Positions 8,011 through 16,068 are shown, counted from the stretch's first letter. The stretch is DNA of 37,647 nt from Cohaesibacter sp. (GCA_025800105.1 JAOXSG010000049.1:1-37647), one strand, 5' to 3'. Numbers and translations: made by a program. The notes: generated by a model from the sequence alone, not told the origin.

Positions 8011-8718
8011 TTACCAGTCAAAATCAGGATTGACCCAATCAGGATCTCCCAATTTCTCCTTGGGTGGTTTCAGCCGAGAGACATAATCCATAACCGCGAC
8101 CATATCCTGATCAGAAAAACCTTCGATCTGTTTGACCATATCGGGATTGGCATTGCGGCGTTTGCCATCGCGGATCCATTCAAACTGACGCAGCAGATAT
8201 TTATAATGCTGGCCCTGAATAAGAGGATAGAATTTATCGGGCTTGCCTTCTCCGCGCTCACCATGGCAGCGCACACAATTGTCTTTATAAAGCTTTTCAC
8301 CCAGCTCCAGATCAGTGCCCGGACCAACGCCATTATTGGGGTTCATGGGCAATTTTTCGATATAGGCTGCAACGTCTGCAAGGGCCTGTGCGCCACCAAT
8401 TTCTCGTGGCAAGGCAAAAGGATACATGGTTGGATTGTCGCGGTTTTTGGCACGAATATCAGCCAATTGCTTAATCGTCACAACGGCGTGCTGACCCGCC
8501 AATTGCGGGAAGGTGCCATCTTCCAGACCCCAGCCATTGAGCTGGTGACAGGCAGAGCAAACCTCATAAACATCAATGCCCCCATCATGATCCGGGGTGA
8601 GGTGCAAAGCCTCATCCTGCTCTTCATTGCCCTCATTCCAGTTGCCAGCGGCATAGGCAGCGCCGGACAGCATCAGAGCTGTACAACCAACCGCCAGAAA
8701 TTTCATATAAGTTTTCAT
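8011..8718 (-). CDS. Diheme cytochrome c (c4/c553 type) of the nos cluster
   Basis: This exported 235-residue protein has two c-type heme sites, CSACH (residues 54-58) and CVRCH (148-152), each with the following Pro-x-(L/I)-x-G-Q pattern typical of cytochrome c4-like tandem domains. Distal methionine ligands are likely in the segments around residues 98 and 190. A Sec signal peptide covers about residues 1-23. ATG 8718 is preferred because GGAGT precedes it. It follows the first diheme cytochrome and precedes nosB, a position where clade II clusters carry nosC genes; these are often monoheme in epsilonproteobacteria, so no symbol is given. The expected role is electron delivery to the CuA site of NosZ. 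Confidence 0.88.
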   Translation of the reverse strand: MKTYMKFLAVGCTALMLSGAAYAAGNWNEGNEEQDEALHLTPDHDGGIDVYEVCSACHQLNGWGLEDGTFPQLAGQHAVVTIKQLADIRAKNRDNPTMYPFALPREIGGAQALADVAAYIEKLPMNPNNGVGPGTDLELGEKLYKDNCVRCHGERGEGKPDKFYPLIQGQHYKYLLRQFEWIRDGKRRNANPDMVKQIEGFSDQDMVAVMDYVSRLKPPKEKLGDPDWVNPDFDW

Positions 8719-8784
8719 AAGTGACTCCAATAGTCAGATCGGTCGAGAAAAGCGGGTCATTGGTCTGGTCGCGACCCCTTGCTT

Positions 8785-9516
8785 TTATTTCTTCTTTTTG
8801 GCTTTGCGCTGGATCGAAGACAGGAAATCAGCGATCGCAACGATTTGCTCATCCTTGGCGCGTTTGATGACGCCATACATCAATTTGGATTTTGCATTGA
8901 CGCGAATTTTGTCGCGCATGTCTGTCATTTGATGAATGAGATAGTCTTTCTTTTGGCCAGCAATGATCGGATAGGCTTTGTTCGAAGCCTTGGTGCCATC
9001 CTTGCCATGACAGGCTTTACAGCCCAGCTTTTTATAGGCTTTTTTGCCCGCAGCAATTTGCTCTTCAGTCACTGGTTCTTCCGGTGGGCGCAATTTTGCC
9101 GGGGGCAAGTCACTCAGCCAATCAGCCAGATCCTTGATCTCCTTCTTATCGACCAGATGCATGATATCGGCCATGCCTTTGGTGCGCGGATGCCCGGTTT
9201 CTTCTTCAATACCGCCCACGCGCGCCCCGGATTGAATATCCAGCATCTGCTGCTTCAGATATTTGGCATTTTGCCCGGCCAAATTGGGATAATCGCGAAT
9301 GGCGCGCGCTCCGTTGCGACCATGACAGGCCATGCAGGATTTGGTGCGATAAATCTTGGCGCGCGGATCGCGTTTTCTTTTCTGCTTCTTGACAACCTTT
9401 TGCTTGGCTGTCGGCTCGGACGTTTTGCTATCGCTCGCCACAGCAGGCAGGGCAATGGCACAGGCAAGGGCGGTAATGCTTAGTCCCTTGAGCAATGGTG
9501 AAATCAGTGTTCGCAT
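8785..9516 (-). CDS. Diheme cytochrome c (c4/c553 type) with lysine-rich linker and tail
   Basis: This 243-residue exported cytochrome has heme sites CMACH (residues 61-65) and CKACH (166-170). After the signal peptide comes a strongly basic stretch (about residues 37-56), and the protein ends in Lys-Lys-Lys-Lys. NosZ homologues are acidic in many species, so a docking role for the basic surface is possible but inferred. ATG 9516 is preceded by AGGAG. It is the first gene after the nosZ terminator and has its own candidate FNR-like box at 9632-9645, so this cytochrome may start the transcript that runs through nosY. Confidence 0.88.
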   Translation of the reverse strand: MRTLISPLLKGLSITALACAIALPAVASDSKTSEPTAKQKVVKKQKRKRDPRAKIYRTKSCMACHGRNGARAIRDYPNLAGQNAKYLKQQMLDIQSGARVGGIEEETGHPRTKGMADIMHLVDKKEIKDLADWLSDLPPAKLRPPEEPVTEEQIAAGKKAYKKLGCKACHGKDGTKASNKAYPIIAGQKKDYLIHQMTDMRDKIRVNAKSKLMYGVIKRAKDEQIVAIADFLSSIQRKAKKKK

Positions 9517-9631
9517 ATCTGGTCACTCCTCATCGAACCCTTTATCGCCCTGGACCTTGAAGCTGGCTCTGTGAGTTCTTGCCGATTTGGCATCTTTAAT
9601 AAGTATGTGCCATACCGGTAATAGAGGGGCC

Positions 9632-9645
9632 TTGACCTTCGTTAA
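9632..9645 (-). promoter_or_regulatory. Candidate FNR/DNR-type box upstream of the cytochrome-nosBDGHFLY operon
   Basis: TTGACCTTCGTTAA differs at one half-site base from TTGAY-N4-RTCAA. Its centre is 122 bases before the cytochrome start, and a -10-like CATACT lies about 35 bases downstream on the - strand (near 9602-9607). Confidence 0.45.
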
Positions 9646-9713
9646 TTACTTTCGCAAAGCAGCAAGAATGCAAAAATCATCTGTATTTATGAAGGACATA
9701 GACCCATTTAGCT

Positions 9714-9746
9714 TGAAAAAAAGAAGGGGGCACTAAGGCCCCCTTC
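9714..9746 (-). terminator. Rho-independent terminator of nosZ
   Basis: On the - strand, arms GAAGGGGGC and GCCCCCTTC (9738-9746 and 9723-9731) with a six-base loop are followed by a run of seven T residues. It lies 28 bases after the nosZ stop, so nosZ is probably made as its own transcript and the rest of the nos genes need a separate promoter. Confidence 0.93.
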
Positions 9747-9773
9747 AAAGATGATTTGGCAAAGAAACAGGGC

Positions 9774-12065
9774 TTACTTTTTGCTAACAGCACCATGTTC
9801 TTCGAGGTAGGTTTTGGCGCGCAGACCAATGTCAGCGGCTTTCACCTGGAACTGCCACCACTGGTTCGCCCAAAGCATGGCATTGTTCCAGTCTTCCTTG
9901 GCAGCGGCTTCTTCTGCTTTCTTCTTCACCTCTTCAATACGACCAAGCTGATCTGTCGCATCTTCAACCAGCGCGACCACATTGTCGAAGTCTTTGAAGT
10001 TGGTAGAGACGATATAAGCAACAACCGAATCAATCACTTGCTGAGTTTGCAAGTTGGTTTTGTACTGCTTGTCATAGTCCGCTTTGGTATAGGTGGTGCC
10101 GACATTGACTTCACCAGAGCCTGCTTTCACGCCTTTCGGACGAACAATCAGGTAACCTTGCATTTCAAGGTGCAGCGCAGAACAGAACTCGGTGCAGAAG
10201 TAAGGGAAGACACCGGCACGGTCAGCTGTAAAGGTCGCAGACGCGGTTTTGCCTGGTTCCAGTGACAGGTTGACATTGTAGGTATCCACTGCAAAGCCGT
10301 GGGTCTCGTCCTCAGCACGTTCAGCATTGGTGAAGTGGAAGGAGACAACGTCACCCTGTTCAACTTCAACAATTTCCGGTGTCAGATGCGAACGAATGGC
10401 GGTGCCGTAAATGTCAACACGACCTTCTGTGCGCACGATTTTCTCACGACCCGGACGCACCGCAGCTTCATGACGTTTGCCGGTGCGGCTGTTGGTGCCA
10501 TATTTATACCGAACAAGTGGTTTCAGTTTGTCAGCAGAAATGGCAACCACATAATGCGGCTCACCCAACGGAATTGGCATATCATAGAGCAATTCCATTT
10601 TGCTGCTGCCAATATCAATCAACTGATGGTTCTGCGGATGCAGAGGGCCAACAGGGTTGAAGCGGTCAATGGCCAGCTTGTTCAAAGCAACCAGATATTT
10701 GCCTTTTGGCGAAACGGTGTCGCCTTCCATGGTCATCAAGTGACCGATATTGTAGTGAACAGAGACTTTGTCCAGAATTTTGCCTTCACAATAATTATAT
10801 TTGGCAACCTGACTGTCCACATACAGGGATGTATAGGCAATACATGGAGTGCTGTCGAATTGGGTATGGAGAGGGCCAAGACCCAAATCAATCTGTCTGT
10901 GAATCACAGATTCCAGATCAAGAATTGGAATACCATAAGGGTCTTTACCAGTATATTTCTTATCCTTGATGGCTTGCTGCAATTTCTCGAAAGAATAAAC
11001 AGTAACCTGCGTATCCAGCTTGCCGGACACGATCAGGAATTTACCATCTGGTGTCACATCAACACCATGCGGAGATTTCACTTCTGGCGCAAGGAACAGA
11101 ACCCCTTCGGCCACAGCCGTATCAATGGTCAGAACCTGATGGCCATTAATCTCGGTGCCTTTGCCAGCAGCAATCAGTTCCGCTGCTTTCTTCCAGTTCA
11201 CGATATGCAGGAAGTCGGTATCATTGGCAGAACAGCCAGCCTCAAAGGGAGGACGACCGGATTCGATGCCGCCAACATAACGCTCGGAACAGAAAGAGTT
11301 GGTGAAGGACCAGCCATCTGAGACCAGCTTACCGGCATCAGACAAATCCTGAGAATAAGGAGGCATTTCAACGGTGAAGGATTTGGACGGATCAATCCGG
11401 CCCGCTTCACGATCAAATTTCCAATAGGTCACACCACCACGATATTTCTCGTTAAAGTCGGACAATGGTGCATATTCGCCACCCAGTGGTGCCGCATATT
11501 GCGCAGCTTCCAGAACATATTCGGTATTGGGCGTCACAAAAGCGCCACCATGCTCAGACTGGAAGACAGGGTTGGCAACAATCTGCTGGGTTTCAAAATC
11601 ATGCAGATTGATCACAGCAATACGAGGATTGGCCTTATCGTTGATAAACAGCCATTCGCCATCATATTCGCCATTGGTTTCAGAAATGGCCGGATGGTGC
11701 GTATCGCCCCAAGTAATCATCTGGCCCTCAGGAGAGCCTTCTTTCAGAATTTTTTTCGATTCATCGTCAAAGCCAAAGCCTTGCCATGGTTCCGGCGTGA
11801 AAGCGGAAACATATTTCAGGATACGCATGGACGGGATGCCATAGACGATAACCTGACCGGACTGACCGCCGGATGAGAAAGCAACAAATTCGTCACGGCC
11901 ACCAGTGGGGGTGTAGGTCTTGGCTGCGGCCAACAGATCTTTTTGGGAAAGACCACGCCGCTTCATGACATCGTCAAGGGATTCAGCGGAATAAGCAGCT
12001 CCCGCAGCGCCAAAACCGATAATGGCAGCTGTGGAAGCGCCCAGAATACGCTTCAGAGAGTTCAT
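9774..12065 (-). CDS. nosZ: Nitrous oxide reductase, clade II (Sec-dependent)
   Basis: NosZ reduces N2O to N2 in the periplasm using a CuZ site in a seven-bladed propeller and a CuA site in a cupredoxin domain. The 763-residue precursor has a Sec-type signal peptide (cleavage near residue 27, no twin-arginine), a hallmark of clade II. CuZ histidine candidates lie in GDTHHPA, SEHGGAF, SPHGVDV, NIGHLMT, GEPHYVV and IRSHLTP. The CuA loop is CTEFCSALHLEM (Cys 624 and 628, His 632, Met 635), with Glu where clade I has Trp between the cysteines. About 100 residues follow the CuA domain, rich in Glu, Lys and Ala and predicted helical. The gene is alone on its transcript, with an FNR-like box upstream and a strong terminator. 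Confidence 0.97.
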   Translation of the reverse strand: MNSLKRILGASTAAIIGFGAAGAAYSAESLDDVMKRRGLSQKDLLAAAKTYTPTGGRDEFVAFSSGGQSGQVIVYGIPSMRILKYVSAFTPEPWQGFGFDDESKKILKEGSPEGQMITWGDTHHPAISETNGEYDGEWLFINDKANPRIAVINLHDFETQQIVANPVFQSEHGGAFVTPNTEYVLEAAQYAAPLGGEYAPLSDFNEKYRGGVTYWKFDREAGRIDPSKSFTVEMPPYSQDLSDAGKLVSDGWSFTNSFCSERYVGGIESGRPPFEAGCSANDTDFLHIVNWKKAAELIAAGKGTEINGHQVLTIDTAVAEGVLFLAPEVKSPHGVDVTPDGKFLIVSGKLDTQVTVYSFEKLQQAIKDKKYTGKDPYGIPILDLESVIHRQIDLGLGPLHTQFDSTPCIAYTSLYVDSQVAKYNYCEGKILDKVSVHYNIGHLMTMEGDTVSPKGKYLVALNKLAIDRFNPVGPLHPQNHQLIDIGSSKMELLYDMPIPLGEPHYVVAISADKLKPLVRYKYGTNSRTGKRHEAAVRPGREKIVRTEGRVDIYGTAIRSHLTPEIVEVEQGDVVSFHFTNAERAEDETHGFAVDTYNVNLSLEPGKTASATFTADRAGVFPYFCTEFCSALHLEMQGYLIVRPKGVKAGSGEVNVGTTYTKADYDKQYKTNLQTQQVIDSVVAYIVSTNFKDFDNVVALVEDATDQLGRIEEVKKKAEEAAAKEDWNNAMLWANQWWQFQVKAADIGLRAKTYLEEHGAVSKK

Positions 12066-12218
12066 TGTAAGTGCCCCTTACATTTGAATGCGACCAATTC
12101 GGGCAACCGCATGGAGACATGGTGCCAGAATTGCATCGCAAGAGAACATTACGTCCAACAAATTCGTAATGTGCGAAAACACGCGAGCTCATATTGGGCG
12201 CGGCTGCGCATTTGCTAC

Positions 12219-12232
12219 TTGACGATCATCAA
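12219..12232 (-). promoter_or_regulatory. FNR/DNR-type box upstream of nosZ
   Basis: TTGACGATCATCAA fits TTGAY-N4-RTCAA fully. Its centre is about 160 bases before the nosZ ATG. A -10-like AATATGA lies near 12187-12193 on the - strand, about the distance expected for a class II activated promoter. Confidence 0.65.
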
Positions 12233-12269
12233 GGCAAAAAAACTTTTGGATTGTCATCCTTGAGCCATC

Positions 12270-12298
12270 TTGTCACAGGTGCAAAACCGTCTTAGCAT
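12270..12298 (+). promoter_or_regulatory. Candidate sigma-70 type promoter for the DUF2946-like gene
   Basis: TTGTCA (12270-12275) and TAGCAT (12293-12298) are separated by 17 bases. This is upstream of the start at 12354, on the opposite strand from nosZ. Confidence 0.4.
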
Positions 12299-12353
12299 AG
12301 CTATGATGGTGCGAACTGTTACGTCATGTCATAAGAGTGAGATTGAATTTTAA

Positions 12354-12785
12354 ATGTTTGATTTTAAAAAGACATTTAAGATAAATGCACTCTCTCTTTG
12401 CAAGCGAAGAGGGGGGCTGAATGCCTTTGCGCTCGCCCTTATTCTCTTTGCGTTGAGCTTGCGTGCGGCCCTGCCTTTGGGGCTGGCCATCACCGTCAAT
12501 GAAGACGGGATTCCCCTTGTTATTTGCCAGCAAGTGGCCTCGGTGGCCACGTTAATGGCAGAGGATGAGCAGGATCAGCAAAAACCGCCGGCTCCCTCTT
12601 ATAAATGTCCCTATTGCATGGTCCTAAGCGCCGATGGAGCAGCTTTGGCCAATTTGCTGGACATGCCAGCCACCCCGGATTGGGGGGCTTTTCTAAGCCT
12701 GAAACCTCTCAAGCGAGAGCAGATTGTCAAAACAGAACCAACAGTGTCTGACAATCTGGGGCGCGACCCTCCCAAATTTGCCTAA
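12354..12785 (+). CDS. DUF2946-like exported protein with CPYC motif
   Basis: The 143-residue protein has an N-terminal hydrophobic segment (about residues 22-46), the sequence DGIPLVICQQ and a CPYC motif (Cys 85 and 88). This layout, with one Cys after the hydrophobic region and a later CPxC, is that of DUF2946 proteins. Their function is unknown, but they often sit beside copper-related genes. Here it is followed by a PCuAC chaperone and is divergent from nosZ, so a link to periplasmic copper handling is inferred. ATG 12354 has only a weak ribosome binding site. The family assignment is moderately certain; expression from its own promoter is plausible. Confidence 0.7.
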   Translation: MFDFKKTFKINALSLCKRRGGLNAFALALILFALSLRAALPLGLAITVNEDGIPLVICQQVASVATLMAEDEQDQQKPPAPSYKCPYCMVLSADGAALANLLDMPATPDWGAFLSLKPLKREQIVKTEPTVSDNLGRDPPKFA

Positions 12786-13108
12786 TCAGTCTATCTGCGC
12801 ATGGCTGTATGAAGCAGATTTGTGGCTTTTGGTGCGTCCTGCCCCTTCGCACATATGCTTTCAAGCGCTTCTCATAGCCAGACCCCATAGCAAGACCTAA
12901 GAGCAGATAAATCATCACAGATGCTGCAAAATATCTGTGACTTTCAAGAGATCAAGCCTAGCTTGATGGTGTTTTCAGATGTGGAAAAGACCCCATCAAC
13001 AGGATATTGGTTTGCCTTTTCTCCCCCCAAATTCTGGGCATTTGGCGTTGTGCCAAATCCTCTCTCTCTAACGAATCCTTTTTGTGATCCTGATATCGAT
13101 AGGAAAAA
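12786..13108. other. Intergenic region with two small hairpins upstream of PCuAC gene
   Basis: This 323-base stretch has no convincing gene. It holds two inverted repeats: CACAGAT (12916-12922) with ATCTGTG (12933-12939), and ATCAAGC (12951-12957) with GCTTGAT (12961-12967). Either could be an operator or an RNA hairpin. No match to the FNR-type box is seen. A GGA ribosome binding site precedes the next gene. Confidence 0.5.
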
Positions 13109-13663
13109 ATGATGAAAAAGACCCTTGCAACCGCTCTTGTTGCGTCCCTCATGGCGCTCTCTCCTGCAATGGCTGCTGACATTATGGCTGGTGATTTGAC
13201 CATTTCAGGTGCCTTTGCCCGTGCCTCTGCCGGTAAAGCCAAAGCCGGTGGCGGTTTCATGATGATCAAAAACAAAGGCGATGCAGATCGTCTGCTCTCC
13301 GCCAGCTCCAATGTCGCAGCACGCACCGAATTGCACACTCACATCATGGATGGGGATGTGATGCGTATGCGCGAAGTCAAAGACGGCATCCCTGTGCCAG
13401 CCAAAGGCGAAGTGGCACTCAAGCCCGGTAGTTATCATGTGATGTTCATGAAATTGCATGAGCCTTTGAAAAAAGGTCAGAAATTTCCGGTTGAACTGAC
13501 ATTCGAAAAAGCGGGCAAAGTCACCGTCGAAGTGGAAGTCGGCAAGGTTGGAGCCATGATGGCACCGGGTATGGACCATTCTAAAATGGATCACTCCAAG
13601 ATGGACCATTCCAAAATGAAGCATGGTGAAATGAAGAAAGATGGCATGAAAAAAGCCAATTAA
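13109..13663 (+). CDS. PCuAC-type periplasmic copper(I) chaperone with Met/His tail
   Basis: PCuAC proteins carry Cu(I) in the periplasm and supply CuA-site assembly, often through Sco. The 184-residue protein has a Sec signal peptide (cleavage near AMA-AD, residue 22), then the core copper motif H-x-M...M...H-x-M, seen in LHTHIMDGDVMRM and SYHVMFM (PF04314-like). The last ~30 residues are a repeated MDHSK/MKHGE tail rich in Met, His and Lys that should bind extra copper. The MDHSK unit occurs three times in a row from near 13572. The gene is downstream of the DUF2946-like gene but 323 bases away. With the local Sco and TlpA-like genes it makes a full CuA loading set. Confidence 0.92.
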   Translation: MMKKTLATALVASLMALSPAMAADIMAGDLTISGAFARASAGKAKAGGGFMMIKNKGDADRLLSASSNVAARTELHTHIMDGDVMRMREVKDGIPVPAKGEVALKPGSYHVMFMKLHEPLKKGQKFPVELTFEKAGKVTVEVEVGKVGAMMAPGMDHSKMDHSKMDHSKMKHGEMKKDGMKKAN

Positions 13664-13678
13664 TTTCCCAAAGACAAA

Positions 13679-13704
13679 CCCTGTCAGCCTTATGGCTGGC
13701 AGGG
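13679..13704. terminator. Hairpin between converging PCuAC and menA genes
   Basis: Arms CCCTGTCAGCC (13679-13689) and GGCTGGCAGGG (13694-13704) pair with one mismatch around a TTAT loop. There is no T-run, but its place between converging genes suggests a transcription end or 3' protective structure. Confidence 0.45.
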
Positions 13705-13743
13705 AGCGCCAGACGAGATAAGTGGTTATCAGATGAGGAGCTG

Positions 13744-14664
13744 TCAGGCGAAAAGAACAATCCCAAACAGCGCAATCCAGATCATTTGAAAGGCAGCGGT
13801 TTGGGCAAGCACCTTATTCAAGCCTTGACCCCTTTCAATATGGCGTAAAGCGCGAACAGGGATCATCCAGACCACGGCAAGCAAGAGACAGGATATCAGC
13901 AAGCCATCAGCGACAAAATGGCTAAGATGCCAAGGTCCAAAAGCAGAAAGGCTCATGATCAGCATATAAAAATGCTTTGTCTGATCATGTCCCAGTAAAA
14001 TGGCCAAGGTTCTGCGCCCGCCTTTTATATCGCCTTCTCGGTCCCGGTGATTGTTGATGGTCAACACCCCGGCGGCAGGCAACCCGGCATAAAAACCGGC
14101 CAGAAATGCAAAAGACGACCACATGCCCGTGAGCAGATAATGACTGCCCGCAACAGCCAAAAGGCCAAAAAAGATCAGAACAAGGCATTCGCCAAACGGT
14201 GAGGCGGCAATCGGATAAGGACCGCTGGAATAGAGCAGGGCGCAAACACCCCCTATCGCGCCAATGGCAAAAATCGGCCATCCACCAAAATGAATCAGCC
14301 ATAGTCCACAAAGAGCGGCCAAAGCCAGAAAAGTAAAAGACGCGATTCGAACCTCTTTTGGGCGCAAAAGCCCCAGCGAGGTCATGCGGGGCGGGCCAAG
14401 ACGTGTTGCTCTGTCATCCAGCCCACTGGCCGCGTCCGCTGCATCATTCCAAAGATTGGTGGCGATTTGAATGCAAAGAACTGCAATCAGAATCAAGGCA
14501 AAGACAAACCATTGAACGCTATGCCCCTCTGAAACAGCAATCATCAAGGCCAGCAAAACGGGCCCCAGAGAGAGCGACAATGTTTTGGGGCGCATTGCAG
14601 CCAGCCATCGCCCAGCAAGGCTGCCGGGAATGGCGAATGAATTTGGCTCAGGCTTTCGCGCCAT
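13744..14664 (-). CDS. menA: MenA-like prenyltransferase (1,4-dihydroxy-2-naphthoate polyprenyltransferase)
   Basis: MenA attaches the isoprenoid side chain in menaquinone synthesis. The 306-residue membrane protein of the UbiA superfamily has about eight to nine membrane segments and the two Asp-rich motifs: NLWNDAADAASGLD (about residues 73-86) and NNHRDREGD (about 204-212). The sequence RLGPPRMTSLGLL after the first motif is characteristic of MenA rather than UbiA. ATG 14664 has AGGAGAG upstream. It is the last gene of an apparent operon sco - DM9 protein - ubiE/menG - menA. Menaquinone is uncommon in Alphaproteobacteria, so its place beside a NosGH-bearing cluster is notable. Other UbiA-family activities are possible but less likely. 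Confidence 0.85.
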   Translation of the reverse strand: MARKPEPNSFAIPGSLAGRWLAAMRPKTLSLSLGPVLLALMIAVSEGHSVQWFVFALILIAVLCIQIATNLWNDAADAASGLDDRATRLGPPRMTSLGLLRPKEVRIASFTFLALAALCGLWLIHFGGWPIFAIGAIGGVCALLYSSGPYPIAASPFGECLVLIFFGLLAVAGSHYLLTGMWSSFAFLAGFYAGLPAAGVLTINNHRDREGDIKGGRRTLAILLGHDQTKHFYMLIMSLSAFGPWHLSHFVADGLLISCLLLAVVWMIPVRALRHIERGQGLNKVLAQTAAFQMIWIALFGIVLFA

Positions 14665-14697
14665 GCATCTCTCCTGAGATTGAAACCGCCTAACAGC

Positions 14698-15498
14698 CTA
14701 TCGTGGCTCTGGCTTCTCGGCAATATGAAGAGCGGCGATACCAAACAGGATTTTTTCAGTCCGTATAACGCGAAGATCTGAGAGTTCCAACGCTTCGCTG
14801 ACCTCATCAACGGACGGGAAAGTGGCAATCGAATCGACCAAATAGCGATAGGCACCGCGATTGCCAGTCACCAAGGCGCCAATAGCAGGAATAACCAGCC
14901 GGGCATAGAGCCGATAAAAAGGCGCCAGCCATGGATCCGGTTGTGAAAATTCCAGAATATGCAATCGCCCGCCGATTTTCAGAACCCGGCCAATCTCTCT
15001 AAAAGCAAGGCTGGGGCGGGTAAAATTGCGCAACCCAAAAGACAGAGTTGCGCCCGCAATGGAGCAATCCTCTAAAGGCCAGTCTTCGGCAGGCGCTTCC
15101 AGATAGTGGCATCGATCACCAAGACGTACTTTTGCAACATCCAGCATTTTAGACGAGGGATCGAGAATATGAATGTCACGATCGGGCAGATGATCCAGCA
15201 ACAGGCTGGCAATATCTCCCGTGCCGCCCGCAACATCATAGACGGGGCCTTCAACATCCGCTGTAACTTGTGAGACAAAATGCTTTTTCCAAAGCCGATG
15301 CATCCCCCCGCTCATCAAATCATTCATCAGATCATAACGAGAGGCAATTGACTGAAACAGCGCATGAATATTCTCTTTGCGCACTTTCGGGCTGACTTGC
15401 TGGCTGCCAAAGGCACTGCTGATATTGTCCAAAGCGCAAAGAGGAAGCGCTGTCTCATCCTCATTGGATGAGACAGAGATCTGGGAAGGCTGGTCCAT
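14698..15498 (-). CDS. UbiE/MenG-type quinone C-methyltransferase
   Basis: UbiE/MenG methylates demethylmenaquinone (and, in UbiE, a ubiquinone precursor) using S-adenosylmethionine. The 266-residue protein has a ~30-residue N-terminal extension, then the family signature SRYDLMNDLMSGGMHRLWK, the SAM-binding DVAGGTGD and the ATLSFGLRNFTRP motif. It is followed 33 bases later by menA, so the pair would carry out the last two steps of menaquinone synthesis. Whether it acts only on menaquinone or also on ubiquinone precursors cannot be told from sequence, so the symbol is left blank. ATG 15498 has GAGG upstream. Confidence 0.87.
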   Translation of the reverse strand: MDQPSQISVSSNEDETALPLCALDNISSAFGSQQVSPKVRKENIHALFQSIASRYDLMNDLMSGGMHRLWKKHFVSQVTADVEGPVYDVAGGTGDIASLLLDHLPDRDIHILDPSSKMLDVAKVRLGDRCHYLEAPAEDWPLEDCSIAGATLSFGLRNFTRPSLAFREIGRVLKIGGRLHILEFSQPDPWLAPFYRLYARLVIPAIGALVTGNRGAYRYLVDSIATFPSVDEVSEALELSDLRVIRTEKILFGIAALHIAEKPEPR

Positions 15499-15534
15499 AC
15501 AATCCTCATATAGATCAATCGAAAGAGGCAGAGA

Positions 15535-16068
15535 TTACTTGCGCACGAGAATGTCAAATTCGTCAGATTTCAATTCACCGGTTTTATAGCCAGTAATGCA
15601 ATAGCCCTCACTGTTGATCGTACCAACCGTAACAGCCCCTTCATAGGTGATCCGGCACATATAGAGCGTGCGATCTCCGCGCAACGTGCCCGCACTGACA
15701 TCCTGCGCATTGGTTGGCAATTGTCGACGCTTGGCCGCTTGCCAAGCGGTTTGTTTGGCAAAAATCAGCACCTCATATTCACTATAAGGGCGGCTCATGC
15801 CATCTCCGCCAATCTGGCAAAAACTGTCCTTCAGATAGCCAATTTCAAAATCCTTACGATGCCGCACCCGGCAGACCCGAACAATTTGATCGGCACGTTT
15901 GCCTGCAGAATAAAGGCTGTCTGGCACGGCCTTCCCTGCTAGATAAATCCATTGAATATGGGCAGGATCTTCTATCTTTATGGCGTGAGCTGGGCTTGAT
16001 GCCAAAGCCAAGCTGGCAAAGGGCAGGGCAAGCGCCGCAAAGACTGATAATTTGGACCGGTTTTGCAT
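15535..16068 (-). CDS. Exported DM9-repeat (DUF3421-like) protein
   Basis: The 177-residue product has a Sec signal peptide (cleavage near AHA-IK, about residue 29) and two copies of a DM9-like repeat. The first has VCRVRH...GYLKDSFCQIGGDG...SEYEVLIF (about residues 63-104); the second has MCRITYEG...GTINSEGYCITGY...DEFDILV (about 134-175). Each repeat holds two cysteines. DM9/DUF3421 proteins are mainly known from animals, where some bind sugars; bacterial members are poorly described. It lies between sco and ubiE/menG, so it may be a periplasmic accessory factor, but no function is proposed with confidence. ATG 16068 has a GGA site upstream. Confidence 0.75.
   Translation of the reverse strand: MQNRSKLSVFAALALPFASLALASSPAHAIKIEDPAHIQWIYLAGKAVPDSLYSAGKRADQIVRVCRVRHRKDFEIGYLKDSFCQIGGDGMSRPYSEYEVLIFAKQTAWQAAKRRQLPTNAQDVSAGTLRGDRTLYMCRITYEGAVTVGTINSEGYCITGYKTGELKSDEFDILVRK

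Noticed and set aside
10299-11321. Long + strand open frame opposite nosZ
   Set aside because: It is fully antisense to a well supported gene, has no ribosome binding site or family features, and reflects codon bias of nosZ.
798-12065. nosR and nosX genes
   Set aside because: No protein with the FMN-binding NosR layout or an ApbE-like flavinyl transferase was found; NosB occupies the place expected in clade II clusters.
13570-13625. Short tandem repeat as a CRISPR-like or noncoding array
   Set aside because: The repeats keep the reading frame and encode the MDHSK tail of the PCuAC protein.
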